From positions 521,143-547,514 of the forward strand of contig NW_003135341.1 of assembly GCF_000003605.2 (NCBI RefSeq): a stretch of 26,372 nt of DNA, written 5' to 3'. Shown here in pieces: positions 1-8,989 of the stretch (its first letter is position 1; every line of letters starts with the position of its first letter). The notes under the pieces were generated by a model. It was not told the origin of the DNA, made no database searches, and saw only the letters and a program-made list of their open reading frames with translations. The stretch comes from Saccoglossus kowalevskii (taxonomy: Eukaryota > Hemichordata > Enteropneusta > Harrimaniidae). The translations under genes and the position numbers were made by a program.

Positions 1-885
1 CTGGGAGTTCTGGATATATCTTGGTGATCGATCATCATTTTTGGTACCTGGGCATGTTATTTCATTAAAAAAAATATATTTTTAAAAGTCCCGGACTTTG
101 TCTATGGAGGTACGCAGGGGCTGTGGTGGGGACATCTATCCCCGTACACACAGCACTGTACGCAGGGCTATATACGCAGGTGCATACACAGCCTCAATGT
201 ACATGACATCATCTATCAGACAAAGCCTAGACCCTATCTAGAACCAAAACGACACAAAACCATGGCTACACAGGCATTTTGCTTAGCCATGTGCATTTAT
301 TGGTGTGGTGCCTGATAAGAGTTACTACAACTAGGAAATGTTATTTTCAAGAATATCCTGGCATACGTGTAACCATGTTAGACTTGATTATAAACTGTCA
401 CCTGAATATATTTTCGAATATTAAATTACCGTATGTTGTTTGAAATTAATAATGGCATGCTCGAAATGACAAAATATAATTCAAGATTACAGCATTTAAC
501 GATTACTTGCGCATCTACTAGAAAGCGAAAGATTACGTCACAACGTCAAAATCACTGCTATTTTGAGCGTCATTGTCGCAGCAGATTATGACAACAGTGG
601 ATCAGATCATATCCGACATTTGGTCGAATTCACAAATCTGTTGTGAAGCAGTTTCATTAAATACGGTATGAATCTATCGACAACTGCCCACACTGTTGCC
701 GCATTCGCAACCTTAAACATATGGCCATGATCATTACACGTGTTTGCGAACGTCTAAAATAAATATGTTCATAGTCTAACTCCGATCGCCAACGAGTCGG
801 ATGGGAAAGATCACCAAGGGATACCGTGCCGCGGCGTGGGAACAACATTCCCAACAATTGCCATCCACTTCGCTGCTTTACTTAC
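1..885. other. Intron or flank of minus-strand gene; no exon recognised
   Basis: This stretch lies downstream, on the minus strand, of the splice donor at 885, so most of it should be the first intron of that gene. I found no convincing second exon. Around 110-180 there is a small cluster of CGCAGG words (GTACGCAGGG twice, TACGCAGGTG once) with a local inverted repeat. Positions 760-850 are richer in CpG than the surroundings, as expected just inside a promoter-proximal region. Confidence 0.4.
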
Positions 886-948
886 CTCGTAGTTTTCCAG
901 GTCGCTTCTAGGTAACCCCATAACATCAAAAGGCGACGAAAAATCCAT
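886..948 (-). CDS. First coding exon of an unidentified minus-strand gene
   Basis: On the minus strand an ATG at 948-946 opens a 21-codon reading frame (begins MDFSSPFDVM, ends DLENYE) that runs directly into a near-perfect splice donor, GAG followed by GTAAGTAAAG, with the intron starting at 885. The exon therefore ends in phase 0. The upstream 170 bases look like a housekeeping-type promoter, which supports a true first exon rather than a chance ORF. The peptide is acidic with small hydrophobics and has no signal-peptide or membrane character. I do not recognise the protein family from 21 residues. The remaining exons should lie at lower coordinates, probably beyond the window. What is seen is the ATG, open frame and donor; that it is a transcribed gene is inference. 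Confidence 0.6.
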
Positions 949-1115
949 ATTCCCGGGTTATATTCACCGGTTTTACCACCAACCAGTTACCCAACCTACC
1001 ACTTCGCGTAGCAATCTCAATCTCGCATTACACTATAACATGTTAAGTCTCGCTAAATCACGCGTGAAGACATGACCGCGCATAGAATGGCGGGAAATTT
1101 AGTATTATGACGTCA
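949..1115 (-). promoter_or_regulatory. Putative TATA-less promoter with CRE-like and E2F-like sites
   Basis: Immediately upstream of the ATG at 948 there is a full palindromic CRE, TGACGTCA, at 1108-1115. An E2F-type box (TTTCCCGCC on the minus strand) lies at 1097-1089, followed by a CCAT that could be read by YY1-like factors. No TATA box is evident at the expected place. CRE plus E2F plus absence of TATA is typical of broadly expressed genes. The sites are read by eye and their function is inferred from spacing to the first exon. Confidence 0.45.
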
Positions 1116-2699
1116 TAGCGTGATGAAAAAGCTCACTTGGCTTGTAAACGCCGGTATACACACAAGTGAAAGATATTTTCATTTGCTCTATTTTCACAAA
1201 TTTCATATATCATGTTACAAGGATTTTAAAAAAATGAATACAATTTTGGGGTCACCGTACACAGTTTAGAGAAAATCGATCAATAAAATAGCATGTTTTT
1301 TTTTCTATTTTAGGGCGTTTGACTATTATTTCCAGCAAAGATATATTTCAAAATTTCGCTCGGTGACATAGATTGAAAAAAAAAACGAAGAAGTGTCTTA
1401 CAAAGAACTTGAAGTATTAAAAATTACAATATGTTTAGTGGATGTTTAACGACTCAAAATGTGTTGTCATCGTGGTCTAAATAGCATCTTATTCATATTA
1501 TTTTACCAGTTTTCTAAAAAATCAGTGAACCAAAAAAGTTCACACACTGTTGACTAATACTAAAACGAATAATTGTAGACAAATTTTGACACAAAATAGT
1601 GCTACTGGTATATGCGCTAAAATATGCGCACATGTAAAAAAAAAACTCACAAATGAGGGAGTAGCGTTCTACCTTATAAGTATTTCAATGTGGTTTCCAA
1701 TGAATTTTACGATTTCGACTAAGTGATTGTATTATCAACTTATTAATAATGCTAATAATATTAATTTGTAATCACTAACAATAAATCTGCTCTAGCTCTA
1801 CAACTTTTAGTCTTTATCATGACCGTGACCGTGACTTGTTGTGATGGTTGATTTATGTTGGAGGTTACTGACTGATTCCTAATTTATGTGGGGGGATACT
1901 GAACAGATAATACTGACTCAATAAGTAATCATTAAGTTTGGAGCGACTAACTTTACATAACACATCATTTATAGGACAAAACTCAATTCGACTTTTCAGG
2001 CCTGTAAATTATGATAATGAAATTTTGCTAAAGAGAAAATACGTTCATCGGTTCGATTCTATGAATTTTCAAAATGCTCTTGACTCTGTAGACAGAACAT
2101 GCCTTACGTATAGACTAGCTCTAGATGATCTGTCGATTTCGTTTTGATGATAAGATCAATTTATTCCGTGTCGGGGAAAGGAAATGAAATATCACATTAT
2201 TTGGAGCTACAAAAGGGGGTTCGAATATGCTGTATGCTCAGTCCAATCCTTCGTGTGGTTAAAGGAAGGTGCTGGCAATAAAAACCCTGTTTACAATTAA
2301 CCTTGAATTGTCTTATTAGATTTTTTCACGTATAGATAAATTTAAAGTACGAGGGCCTTTTCGTCCTCTGGAAATATAAACCGGTAGACATCAAGGAATT
2401 AACAGGAAAATGAGATTTTGCAATTTATGTTACAAGGAAATTGGTGATGCGTACAAGTTCTTACCAAAATCACCGATATGGGATGTCTGTGAACACGTCT
2501 CCTCGTCAATGTAATTGATAACTGACTTCAAAAAACACAGTTGTTGCCAAAAGTCTCGCACTTTATATATCACCCGAATCGCGCGGTTTTGCTAAAGCCG
2601 GCCATTCATAACCGAGTTAATGTTGAGGCTTCGGTCGAATAAATGGTCCTTGGCTGGCAAAGATGATATATGTCATGCATTTGAACTAAAAGATAAATA
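1116..2699. other. No gene seen
   Basis: This is AT-rich sequence with several A or T homopolymers. A 69-codon open stretch at 1938-2147 starts at TTG, lacks family resemblance and has no splice context that I can support. Near 1826 there is a short GTGACC/GTGACT repetition. No RNA gene was recognised. Confidence 0.4.
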
Positions 2700-2713
2700 G
2701 CCGCGGCCGCGGC
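2700..2713. repeat. Perfect 14-base GC palindrome
   Basis: The sequence GCCGCGGCCGCGGC is its own reverse complement and sits in an otherwise AT-rich neighbourhood, followed by another CpG-rich stretch up to about 2728. There is no adjacent ORF or exon that would explain it as a promoter element. Confidence 0.7.
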
Positions 2714-2777
2714 AGTCGCCGCGCGAATTTCATGTAAACAAACAATAGGTGCAACCAATGGAGCTGTTCATCGGAAA

Positions 2778-3290
2778 AGAATTTTTGTTGAGGGCAGGGG
2801 ATTTTTTCTATTTTTTTTGTATGGGCGGGAAATATCAGCCCCCCCCCCCAATGGGCACCGTGACGGCAGTTCTAAAAAATGCTTACTTACATAAAAAAAA
2901 TATTGCGGGGGGGGGGGCAAAACAGCCTTTAGGACAGGGTATAATAAAAAACGCATTTGGGAAAATAACATCTGCTAAATGTGGGCAGCCGTGTGCTATC
3001 AATACCTGAAAATGCGAGTCATCCACTGATCTGCTGAGTGGTTAATGTATTCAAGAAACCCAGTAGAAGCCAATGACTCGATGAATTACGCCACCAATCA
3101 GGGAGGGGGTAGGCAAAAAAAGAGTTTTTTTTTTAATGAGGGGTGAGGAAAGATGAATTTAATCAGCAGGAGGGAAAGAAAGGCAATTTGGCGGCAGGGG
3201 AGTAGGCGAAAAAGTGTTTTTTTAATGAGGGCAGGGGAAAGATGAATTTGGTCAGCAGGAGGGAAAGACAATTTTTTTCAGGTGGGGGAT
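2778..3290. repeat. Diverged tandem repeats with long homopolymers
   Basis: Two clear copies of a unit of about 92 bases lie at roughly 3104-3195 and 3197-3290. Both carry the order GTAGGC, A-run, T-run, AATGAGGG, AAAGATGAATTT, then CAGCAGGAGGGAAAGA. The motif GAGGGCAGGGGA followed by a T-run at about 2790 looks like a more decayed relative. A C11 run at 2839-2849 and a G11 run at 2907-2917 flank about 60 bases and could pair with each other. Open frames crossing this stretch are products of low complexity. Confidence 0.6.
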
Positions 3291-3428
3291 AGCTTATGAA
3301 CAGCTAATTTCCTCTCTTTCCATTATATTAATTAGCATACTTCAAAAGGCCCATAAAATGAATGTTGTCCCAGAGAATTGACTACATGTATTTCAATTTA
3401 TTGCTCGTTCAGTTGGCTGCACCTGAAA

Positions 3429-3512
3429 CAATGTATTTTACACGCGTTGTATACGTCGCTATGTGTCCCATATCGAACAGGACGCGGCACGACGACCACT
3501 GCCCCTTAATTA
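3429..3512 (-). mobile_element. Copy A of a TTAA-flanked short inverted-repeat element (partial)
   Basis: Read on the minus strand this begins TTAAGGGGCAGTGGTCGTCG and continues through GATATGGGAC, CATAGCGACGTAT and ACAACGCGTGT. This matches the left half and middle of the intact copy at 8650-8786. The far end is not recognisable, so the copy is truncated or heavily diverged. Confidence 0.65.
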
Positions 3513-3598
3513 AATTGCTGCTACCGTGTCCACTGTATTGCATATAAAGGGACGGTAGTCTAAATTATACTCAAATTAACATGTATATGTAGATTCAT

Positions 3599-3633
3599 TT
3601 TATTTCATTTATAGAAATTTAGTCACATTTATT
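3599..3633 (-). terminator. Putative polyadenylation signals for the 508-residue gene
   Basis: Two AATAAA hexamers occur on the minus strand, at 3633-3628 and 3604-3599. They lie about 30 and 60 bases past the stop codon of the gene at 3663-5189. The short 3' UTR this implies is plausible for a compact single-exon gene. Confidence 0.4.
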
Positions 3634-3662
3634 ACTAGTATACTAAGCTCTCGTTTTGAACA

Positions 3663-5189
3663 TTATTTGAAACGCGAAGAAACAAAACGATAACTATTAC
3701 CGGCAGAGAGCGCCGGTTCAAAATTATATGATCGTTCGTCGCTACAATATGCATTGTCAGAGAGCGGCAAGAATAACGCCTCCGAAGAAATTGATGGTCC
3801 GACAAAACCGAGAGAGGGCGCCATCATCGATTCAAGAGGATTGTGGTTATAACTGGAGGAAAATGTTCCTTCGATGTTAGACAAATAAAGTGGGGTATCG
3901 CTAACTGGAGAGAACATACGTTCATTGGTCCGATTCCAAGGTCGGTGCTCATCTCGTCTGGCGCGAGACACGTCGCGGTGAAAAGTACTACCTCTCGTTG
4001 GTTTTGGTGTACTCGTATAAAAATACCTGATCGAATCGTCATATGTTGACATCTTGTTTTTGTTCTTTAAAAATGAAGCATATCTTGAGCTCGTTGAAGG
4101 GGAATTGATCGAATTATCTGTTGACATCTTGGTTTTGTTCTTTAAAAACGACGCATACTTTCTACTGGTAGATATCGAACTGTTCAAATCAAGTGCTGAC
4201 AGCCTCTTCTTTTGGTTCTTCAAAAACAGCTCATACTTTGGACGCAGAGTACTGCGTTTAAAGTATGTGGGACGATATTTAATGTTGTTGCCATAGTTAC
4301 TCATAGATACGGTAGATCGATATGTTGGTTTTGGATGAATGACCTTTCTGAGACCAGTAGAGTGGGACTTTATGCTCATGCTCCCGTTCCACTCCGGTCT
4401 TCCCCCAAAAGATAAATTACGATAACGTGCGCGCATCACGTTCATTTCCTTATTCATTTGCTCCGTTCTTGTTTGTAACGTGTACGGTAATACGTGAGGA
4501 GCAGATTTGGCGTACGATATATTTCTTCTCCTACGTCGCATCATATTTTCAATTTCATCATCACAACTTGAGTCCTCGGATATTGTCGTCCACGAGTTGG
4601 AACTGTCGGATATAGTCGTACATGAATCGGAACCATCGGACAACTCCGAAGACACGAGACTTATAATCGATTCATCCAAGTCGCTGTCTGACAAGCTATT
4701 TATAGCAGAATGTCTAGATGAACGGTCTGATATCAGTGTCCACGAGTCAGTACACTCATCACTCACAGTTTTTTCGCTGGACACGGAAGGAGAAATCAGT
4801 TTTCGTCGGTGTGTGGCTGTTCTGTGGCGATTCGGTAAAGATGTAACTGATTGAGAGTCGGTCCCTGTAGTTGACCTAAAAGTCGTTATACTACCCTCAA
4901 CGTCGTACAAAGGTGTTTCTCCGAGTGAAACTGACGACTCACTCTTGTTGTCAGAAAACCAATCGTTATGGAAACTCAAATTAGAGGACAGTTGTGTGAG
5001 ACGAGTGGCGTAATCTTCTTTGGATGATTCTGACGGTGACACGGTGTAGCGTCCAACATAGTTGTCGGAATCTCGTAGAAATCTAGCGAGTTGTTGTTTT
5101 TTGGCTTCAGGGTCAATCGCATCACGCCGAGGGGATGGGATCGGCGACGATAGTTCCTTCGTTACAGTTTGCGCCCGGGTGCCTTCCAT
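3663..5189 (-). CDS. Unrecognised 508-residue Ser/Thr-rich protein with internal repeats
   Basis: An ATG at 5189 opens 508 codons ending in TAA at 3663. An in-frame TGA about 70 bases upstream makes this Met the likely start, and no intron is needed. I do not recognise the family. The protein is very rich in Ser, Thr, Asp and Arg and is probably disordered. Visible repeats are as follows. A YxxFLKN(K/Q) module occurs three times at residues 319, 345 and 370, spaced about 25, the last two followed by KMST. An SWTxIS(D/E) motif occurs at 149-157 and 199-208, with an SCTTISD variant at 189. A TPLY...EG motif occurs near both ends (92-99 and 432-441). A run of five arginines at 218-222 could act as a nuclear localisation signal. 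There is no signal peptide or membrane segment. The long uninterrupted frame in a patterned protein argues for a real, possibly lineage-specific gene. Confidence 0.7.
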   Translation of the reverse strand: MEGTRAQTVTKELSSPIPSPRRDAIDPEAKKQQLARFLRDSDNYVGRYTVSPSESSKEDYATRLTQLSSNLSFHNDWFSDNKSESSVSLGETPLYDVEGSITTFRSTTGTDSQSVTSLPNRHRTATHRRKLISPSVSSEKTVSDECTDSWTLISDRSSRHSAINSLSDSDLDESIISLVSSELSDGSDSCTTISDSSNSWTTISEDSSCDDEIENMMRRRRRNISYAKSAPHVLPYTLQTRTEQMNKEMNVMRARYRNLSFGGRPEWNGSMSIKSHSTGLRKVIHPKPTYRSTVSMSNYGNNIKYRPTYFKRSTLRPKYELFLKNQKKRLSALDLNSSISTSRKYASFLKNKTKMSTDNSINSPSTSSRYASFLKNKNKMSTYDDSIRYFYTSTPKPTRGSTFHRDVSRARRDEHRPWNRTNERMFSPVSDTPLYLSNIEGTFSSSYNHNPLESMMAPSLGFVGPSISSEALFLPLSDNAYCSDERSYNFEPALSAGNSYRFVSSRFK

Positions 5190-5560
5190 TCTAATGGTGA
5201 TATCTAAAACCCTGGGTCTACCAATCCAAAGCGGGCATCCAATTGGAGTCCAAGTACGTCACCACACTAAATCGTCGCAGAAACCACTTTGCACTGTACA
5301 CATAGGCCTTCAAAAAAGCCGTTCGTGCGTATAGTCTACGCTGCAGGGCGGTTACAGCACGATATAGTGTGGCGGCTCTAACAGCAGTTCCGTACAAAAA
5401 TGTGATACGAATGCACCTGGAACTCGTAGAATCAGATGAGAATGTTTAGAACGATCGACCTCCCTGTAGCTCAATGCGCGAGTTCGATTTTACGTCACTG
5501 ACTGGCGCGTTTGACTGAAACAGGGCGCCATCAAGCGACGAACATCTTTCCTTCGTCGCA
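5190..5560 (-). promoter_or_regulatory. Upstream region of the 508-residue gene
   Basis: This segment is clearly more CpG-rich than the AT-rich DNA to its right (5561 onward), as expected for a 5' flank. No TATA box was identified with confidence. A second minus-strand frame, 5445-5221, stays open for 75 codons without an ATG near its start. It may be part of an upstream exon or uORF, or simply chance; it is treated under findings. Confidence 0.3.
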
Positions 5561-6362
5561 GTGGCGCGTCAATGAGAACGCGACCAGCATTTATTTATTT
5601 ATTCATTTATAAGTCTCATTTATTTTATTTTTGAACGTTTTTTAGCAGTCACCCTCCTGTACAACAATGCAGTGATATAAATTATAAATATCAAAACTTT
5701 GCACAGGCACCGATCACCGACCTTTTCCTTACAAACTTTGCATGGCTATTCATTCTCTGTATTATGGCTATCCACGTGAAAAGACGCTAAATAACGTATT
5801 GTTTTTAAGCAGGTTTTCGTTGTTTTTTTTCTAATTGGTCACTTCTTTGTAGATTCTAATTCAATTGGCATTTCTTTGTAGATATATATAGTTTCGCCTG
5901 ACACTTTAAAGACGCTGATTTTTGTTTATATTTTGATATTTATTTTTTTATTACTGATGGAATACTTATACTAGGTAATCTAAAACCAAATAGTGTTCCT
6001 GTCACAATCCATGCGTCATGGTACGATCCATGTACAGAAGGATATTTTAAATTAGGTCCGACAAGTTTAAGACAGTCACTTATTTCCCCCAATTTATGTT
6101 TCCCAGGTTAAACGTAAAATATCCACTACTACGCCCAAACAGACGTGGCCAAATTGACGTTTACTAAATCTACGGTGATATTGTTGGCATGTAATATATC
6201 CAAAATGCAAAATTTTATACAACACTGTAGCAGTGCCGACACTAAGCGATGTATTGGAATAGTGACGTTCTCATTGTGTTGACCTCTACATGTAAAAAAA
6301 AAGGTTAGGCCAGGACCCCGAGTTCAAGACACACCTATGAAGAAGCGGCAATAGCCCTATTT
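5561..6362. other. AT-rich intergenic sequence, no gene seen
   Basis: This stretch is dominated by T- and A-rich sequence such as TTTATTTATTTATTCATTTATAAG near 5590. A near-duplicate phrase about 50 bases apart (ATTGG...CTTCTTTGTAGAT, around 5835 and 5860) suggests a short local duplication. No coding, RNA or transposon signature was recognised. Confidence 0.4.
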
Positions 6363-6436
6363 CAAAGATGGTGGTCGTCGCACCCTGTCGTTTTCGTTAT
6401 GGGATTCGTAGCGACGTATATAACTTGAACGTGTGT
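6363..6436 (+). mobile_element. Copy B of the TTAA-flanked short element (diverged)
   Basis: The sequence GGTGGTCGTCGC followed by TTCGTTATGGGATTCGTAGCGACGTATATAAC parallels the intact copy at 8650. The TTAA end has decayed to TTCAAAG and the right half is missing or unrecognisable. Confidence 0.55.
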
Positions 6437-6861
6437 ACCTTCTCGGTTACCGGATACAAAAGACGTACATGGTGTGGTGGTGCTGGCAGTCGACGCTACG
6501 AAATGCTTTTCGCGATATGCTGCATGTAACTCTGATCATGGAGGTAGAAAAGCCTCCATGCTCTGATTCACAGTTCACCCCGGGCTTTATAGTCAGTGTA
6601 ATTTTATCTTTAATCCGCTGTGAATTCATTTGCATAACAACTGACAAGCTGCCACTGATTTTTTTTTTATTAATATGCCGATTGCAAGATGACGCCAACC
6701 GTAGACGCGTTTACACGAACACATGACTCGATTCAGATAATCGGGACGCCACATAACCAGCACAAGAGATCGACAAAGCGAGTCACAACTGGCATACGTA
6801 TCTCGTGTGAACGCTATTCTCAGCACACGTGACGCAGTAACCAAGATTTAGGAACCACATT

Positions 6862-6998
6862 ATGTCGCGCTGGATAGAGCTGGTAAATAGAAAACAATCA
6901 CTCGTCTACGCTACAGTCAACGCCATGGAACAGGAATATAATGAAACCGTGAGAGCGAGCATAATGTCTGACTATAACTGGAAGTCATTTGCGCTAAG
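6862..6998 (+). CDS. Gal3ST-like sulfotransferase, predicted exon 1
   Basis: This exon was found by tracing the sulfotransferase gene backwards. An ATG at 6862 follows an in-frame TAA at 6838 and opens 45 codons plus two bases, up to a donor AAG/GTATAG at 6999. The phase (2) fits the acceptor at 8425 exactly, creating an AGA arginine codon across the junction. A second in-frame ATG at 6925 has the better Kozak context (GCCATGG) and could be the start. The peptide (MSRWIELVNR...) would be an N-terminal cytosolic tail. A stronger-looking donor GTAAGTGG lies ten bases downstream, at 7003, but would give a phase that runs into a stop in exon 2. This exon is the least certain of the four. Confidence 0.45.
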
Positions 6999-7644
6999 GT
7001 ATAGTAAGTGGCTATCGTCCTGGCAGCCATATCGTACATAATAGACTTCGCCAATTATATTCGTTCTTTGGTTGTGTGAGATACAGTAAAATAAGCGATG
7101 CGCGCTGTTCACATTGCGCAAAACTACGTGTGATCCATGATTAGGGTGTTAATACAACCGACCCATGATTTGAGTCTCAGCTATCGTACAGCTATTATCG
7201 TAACGATGGTCAGTTCACTTAAAAATTTATTGAAGTGGTAGATATCGGAATTAACTGACCCCACCCAAGTAAAACTAGTAAACACAACGATAAACTACAA
7301 AGCATCACGAGTGTTTGTTAGCCACAGCTGTGCATTTGACATACAATCTCGGTCAAGCCTATATTTTTCCGAACAAGCATCTGTTTGTCTGTTATTTTGT
7401 TTTCATTGAAACACAGAATCGATGTTCTAACTGGCCAGACTGTGTTCTAGACGGGGCTGCACATTTTTGTTTTGATTACAAGTGGTTTACTGTGAACAAC
7501 TCAACCAGTAGTATTAGCATATACCTCACTGTTTTGCTAACAAAGTAGCAATATTAGTATTAGCTTACCATTACACACTGTTACATTTGAACTATTAATA
7601 TTGTATTCTGTTAACAAAACACTGAGCTACATCGCAATGGGGTT
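6999..7644 (+). other. Left part of predicted Gal3ST intron 1
   Basis: This is non-coding in the gene model. A 77-codon frame at 7315-7548 begins at TTG and shows no family resemblance. Nothing else was recognised before the repeat at 7645. Confidence 0.4.
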
Positions 7645-8240
7645 GAGATGCTAAGTTATTCGAGTTACACTAATGACCACGTCCATATTTTAGAAACCAC
7701 GCCCACTTTTGAAAAAAAAAACACGTGCAAATTCTAACTCGAATTTTAATTAAGTATGAAGCGAACTTCGAGTTACGTGAAACATAAATCGATAAACAAA
7801 ACAACAAATTTATGTGTTTGCCTAAATGTAGACATTAAACAACATTAGCAATTTATGTTGCCCGTAACTTTGGTTAACTGTTAATTGAACATCGAGTTAT
7901 AATTAGGGCGTGGTTTTGCAAACATGGGCGTAGTTTCTAAAATATGGATGTGGCCATTTTTGCTTTCTCGTTCACAGTAACTTATTTAACCCTTCCAGCT
8001 GTTCCATGTTCCATTAGAACAGGTGCTAATTATAACCACAATGAAATAATTGTTATTTAACATTACTAGTACACAATCACTTACTCACTCACTCACTCAC
8101 TCACCCCTCACTCACTCACTCATTCCTTCACTCATTCACTTACTTACCCACTCACTCACTCACTCACTCACTCACTCACTCACTCACTCACTCACTCACT
8201 CACTCACTCACTCACTCACTCACTCACTTACTCACTCACA
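7645..8240 (+). mobile_element. Palindromic GAGTTAC-family element, copy F1
   Basis: The left arm starts GAGATGCTAAGTTATTCGAG and contains AAACCACGCCCACTTTTG. Matching inverted sequence (GGGCGTGGTTTTGCAAACAT, then GGGCGTAGTTTCTAAAATAT) lies near 7906-7945, so much of the element can fold on itself. A non-palindromic tail follows (GCTTTCTCG...TTTAACCC, then ATTACTAGTACACAATCAC) and runs into a CACT array. The tail recurs in reverse orientation at 9590-9990. No coding capacity was seen, consistent with a non-autonomous foldback or MITE-type element in intron 1 of the sulfotransferase gene. Confidence 0.6.
8078..8240 (+). repeat. (CACT)n microsatellite
   Basis: Imperfect CACT/TCAC units occupy 8078-8148. 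A pure run of about 20 CACT units covers roughly 8149-8228, followed by a few degenerate units. The array belongs to the repeat element, since the same junction (GTACTAGTAATGTT flank next to GAGT/GTGA units) recurs in reverse orientation at 9600-9680. Its Thr-His-Ser-Leu open frame is an artefact. Confidence 0.9.
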
Positions 8241-8425
8241 CATTCATTCTGTTCGCACTTATAACATTAGACTATTCCGTTTTATCCTCATGCAAGTCGT
8301 TAGTCATTTAAATTTTGAAACGCCCTCAATGCTAGAAGCTGCGTTTAATATGATCCATGTACTAGTATTCAATAAAACATCACGTGGAAAGTTCTTTTAA
8401 ATGCGTTATTTACATTCGTTCACAG

Positions 8426-8593
8426 AAAACTTCCCCACTTTGACAATCAGCGGGCAATGACGTTACTTAGCACGATCACCGTGTTCTATATATGGTACCA
8501 AGTGTTGGCGTTTGAAAATTACTACGACAAACATTTCCAGAATAATATGCAGCCTATCAGCTGGAAACATCTCGGCAGTGTGATTAAAAACAG
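8426..8593 (+). CDS. Gal3ST-like sulfotransferase, predicted exon 2 (membrane anchor)
   Basis: The acceptor TTATTTACATTCGTTCACAG precedes position 8426 and the donor AACAG/GTATTG follows 8593. The frame encodes KLPHFDNQRA, then from the Met at 8457 a hydrophobic stretch (LLSTITVFYIWYQVLAF). It then gives a polar, Tyr- and Asn-rich stem. This is the expected signal-anchor of a type II Golgi enzyme, at about residues 57-75 of the assembled protein. The exon ends with two bases of an Arg codon completed by the first G of the next exon. If exon 1 is wrong, translation could begin at the Met at 8457, giving a 433-residue protein, also a normal family length. Confidence 0.6.
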
Positions 8594-8649
8594 GTATTGT
8601 TTTTTTGTTTTGTTACTTTTTATGTTTTTAGAATCGATGCGACTAACCA

Positions 8650-8786
8650 TTAAAGGGCGGTGGTCGTCGCGCCGCGTCGTGTTTGATATGGGACTCATAG
8701 CAACGTACACAACGCGTGTGATATATATGTATTGCTTGTTTACATGAAATTCGAACAAGCGCTGCGCGACGGCCAACGCCCTTTAA
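8650..8786 (+). mobile_element. Copy C: intact TTAA-flanked MITE in intron 2
   Basis: The element has terminal inverted repeats: TTAAAGGGCG at 8650-8659 is the exact reverse complement of CGCCCTTTAA at 8777-8786. Imperfect matching continues for another 13 bases inward (GTGGTCGTCGCGC against TTGGCCGTCGCGC, 11 of 13). The outermost TTAA on both sides can be read as a TTAA target duplication, as made by piggyBac-type transposases. The length is about 130 bases with no coding capacity, and the element lies inside predicted intron 2. Confidence 0.7.
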
Positions 8787-8936
8787 AGTATGTGGAAATT
8801 CCAAAAGAGCTTCAAATTTGGATTGGAAAATAAGTAAAACGCATACAATTGAAACGCTACTGCGATCTTGATTGATACTTGCATGTTTTCGCTGCACATT
8901 TAATACCCATTTCCTACGCAATGCTATTTTTCATAG

Positions 8937-8989
8937 GACATTATTGTCGAATGACGAGTACAACACTACAGTTAATACAACCCTGATTG
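8937..8989 (+). CDS. Gal3ST-like sulfotransferase, predicted exon 3
   Basis: A 53-base exon is bounded by the acceptor CTATTTTTCATAG and the strong donor G/GTAAGTG. Only the frame dictated by exon 2 is open; it reads TLLSNDEYNTTVNTTLI. It contains two N-glycosylation sequons (NTT twice), appropriate for a luminal stem. The exon leaves a single G, which joins AT at the start of exon 4 to make an Asp codon. The exact phase agreement on both sides is the main evidence for this small exon. Confidence 0.65.

Noticed and set aside
4054-4854. Several plus-strand ORFs opposite the 508-residue protein
   Set aside because: They are antisense shadows of a long, patterned minus-strand coding frame.
5463-5495. 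tRNA-like A-box and B-box words (TAGCTCAATGCG, GAGTTCGATTT)
   Set aside because: The boxes are only about 13 bases apart and no cloverleaf can be drawn.
8080-8240. CRISPR-like array
   Set aside because: It is a plain four-base microsatellite with no spacers, in an animal genome.
8050-8400. 116-codon ORF rich in Thr-His-Ser-Leu
   Set aside because: It is the translation of the CACT microsatellite; its start and end fall in repeat and intron sequence.
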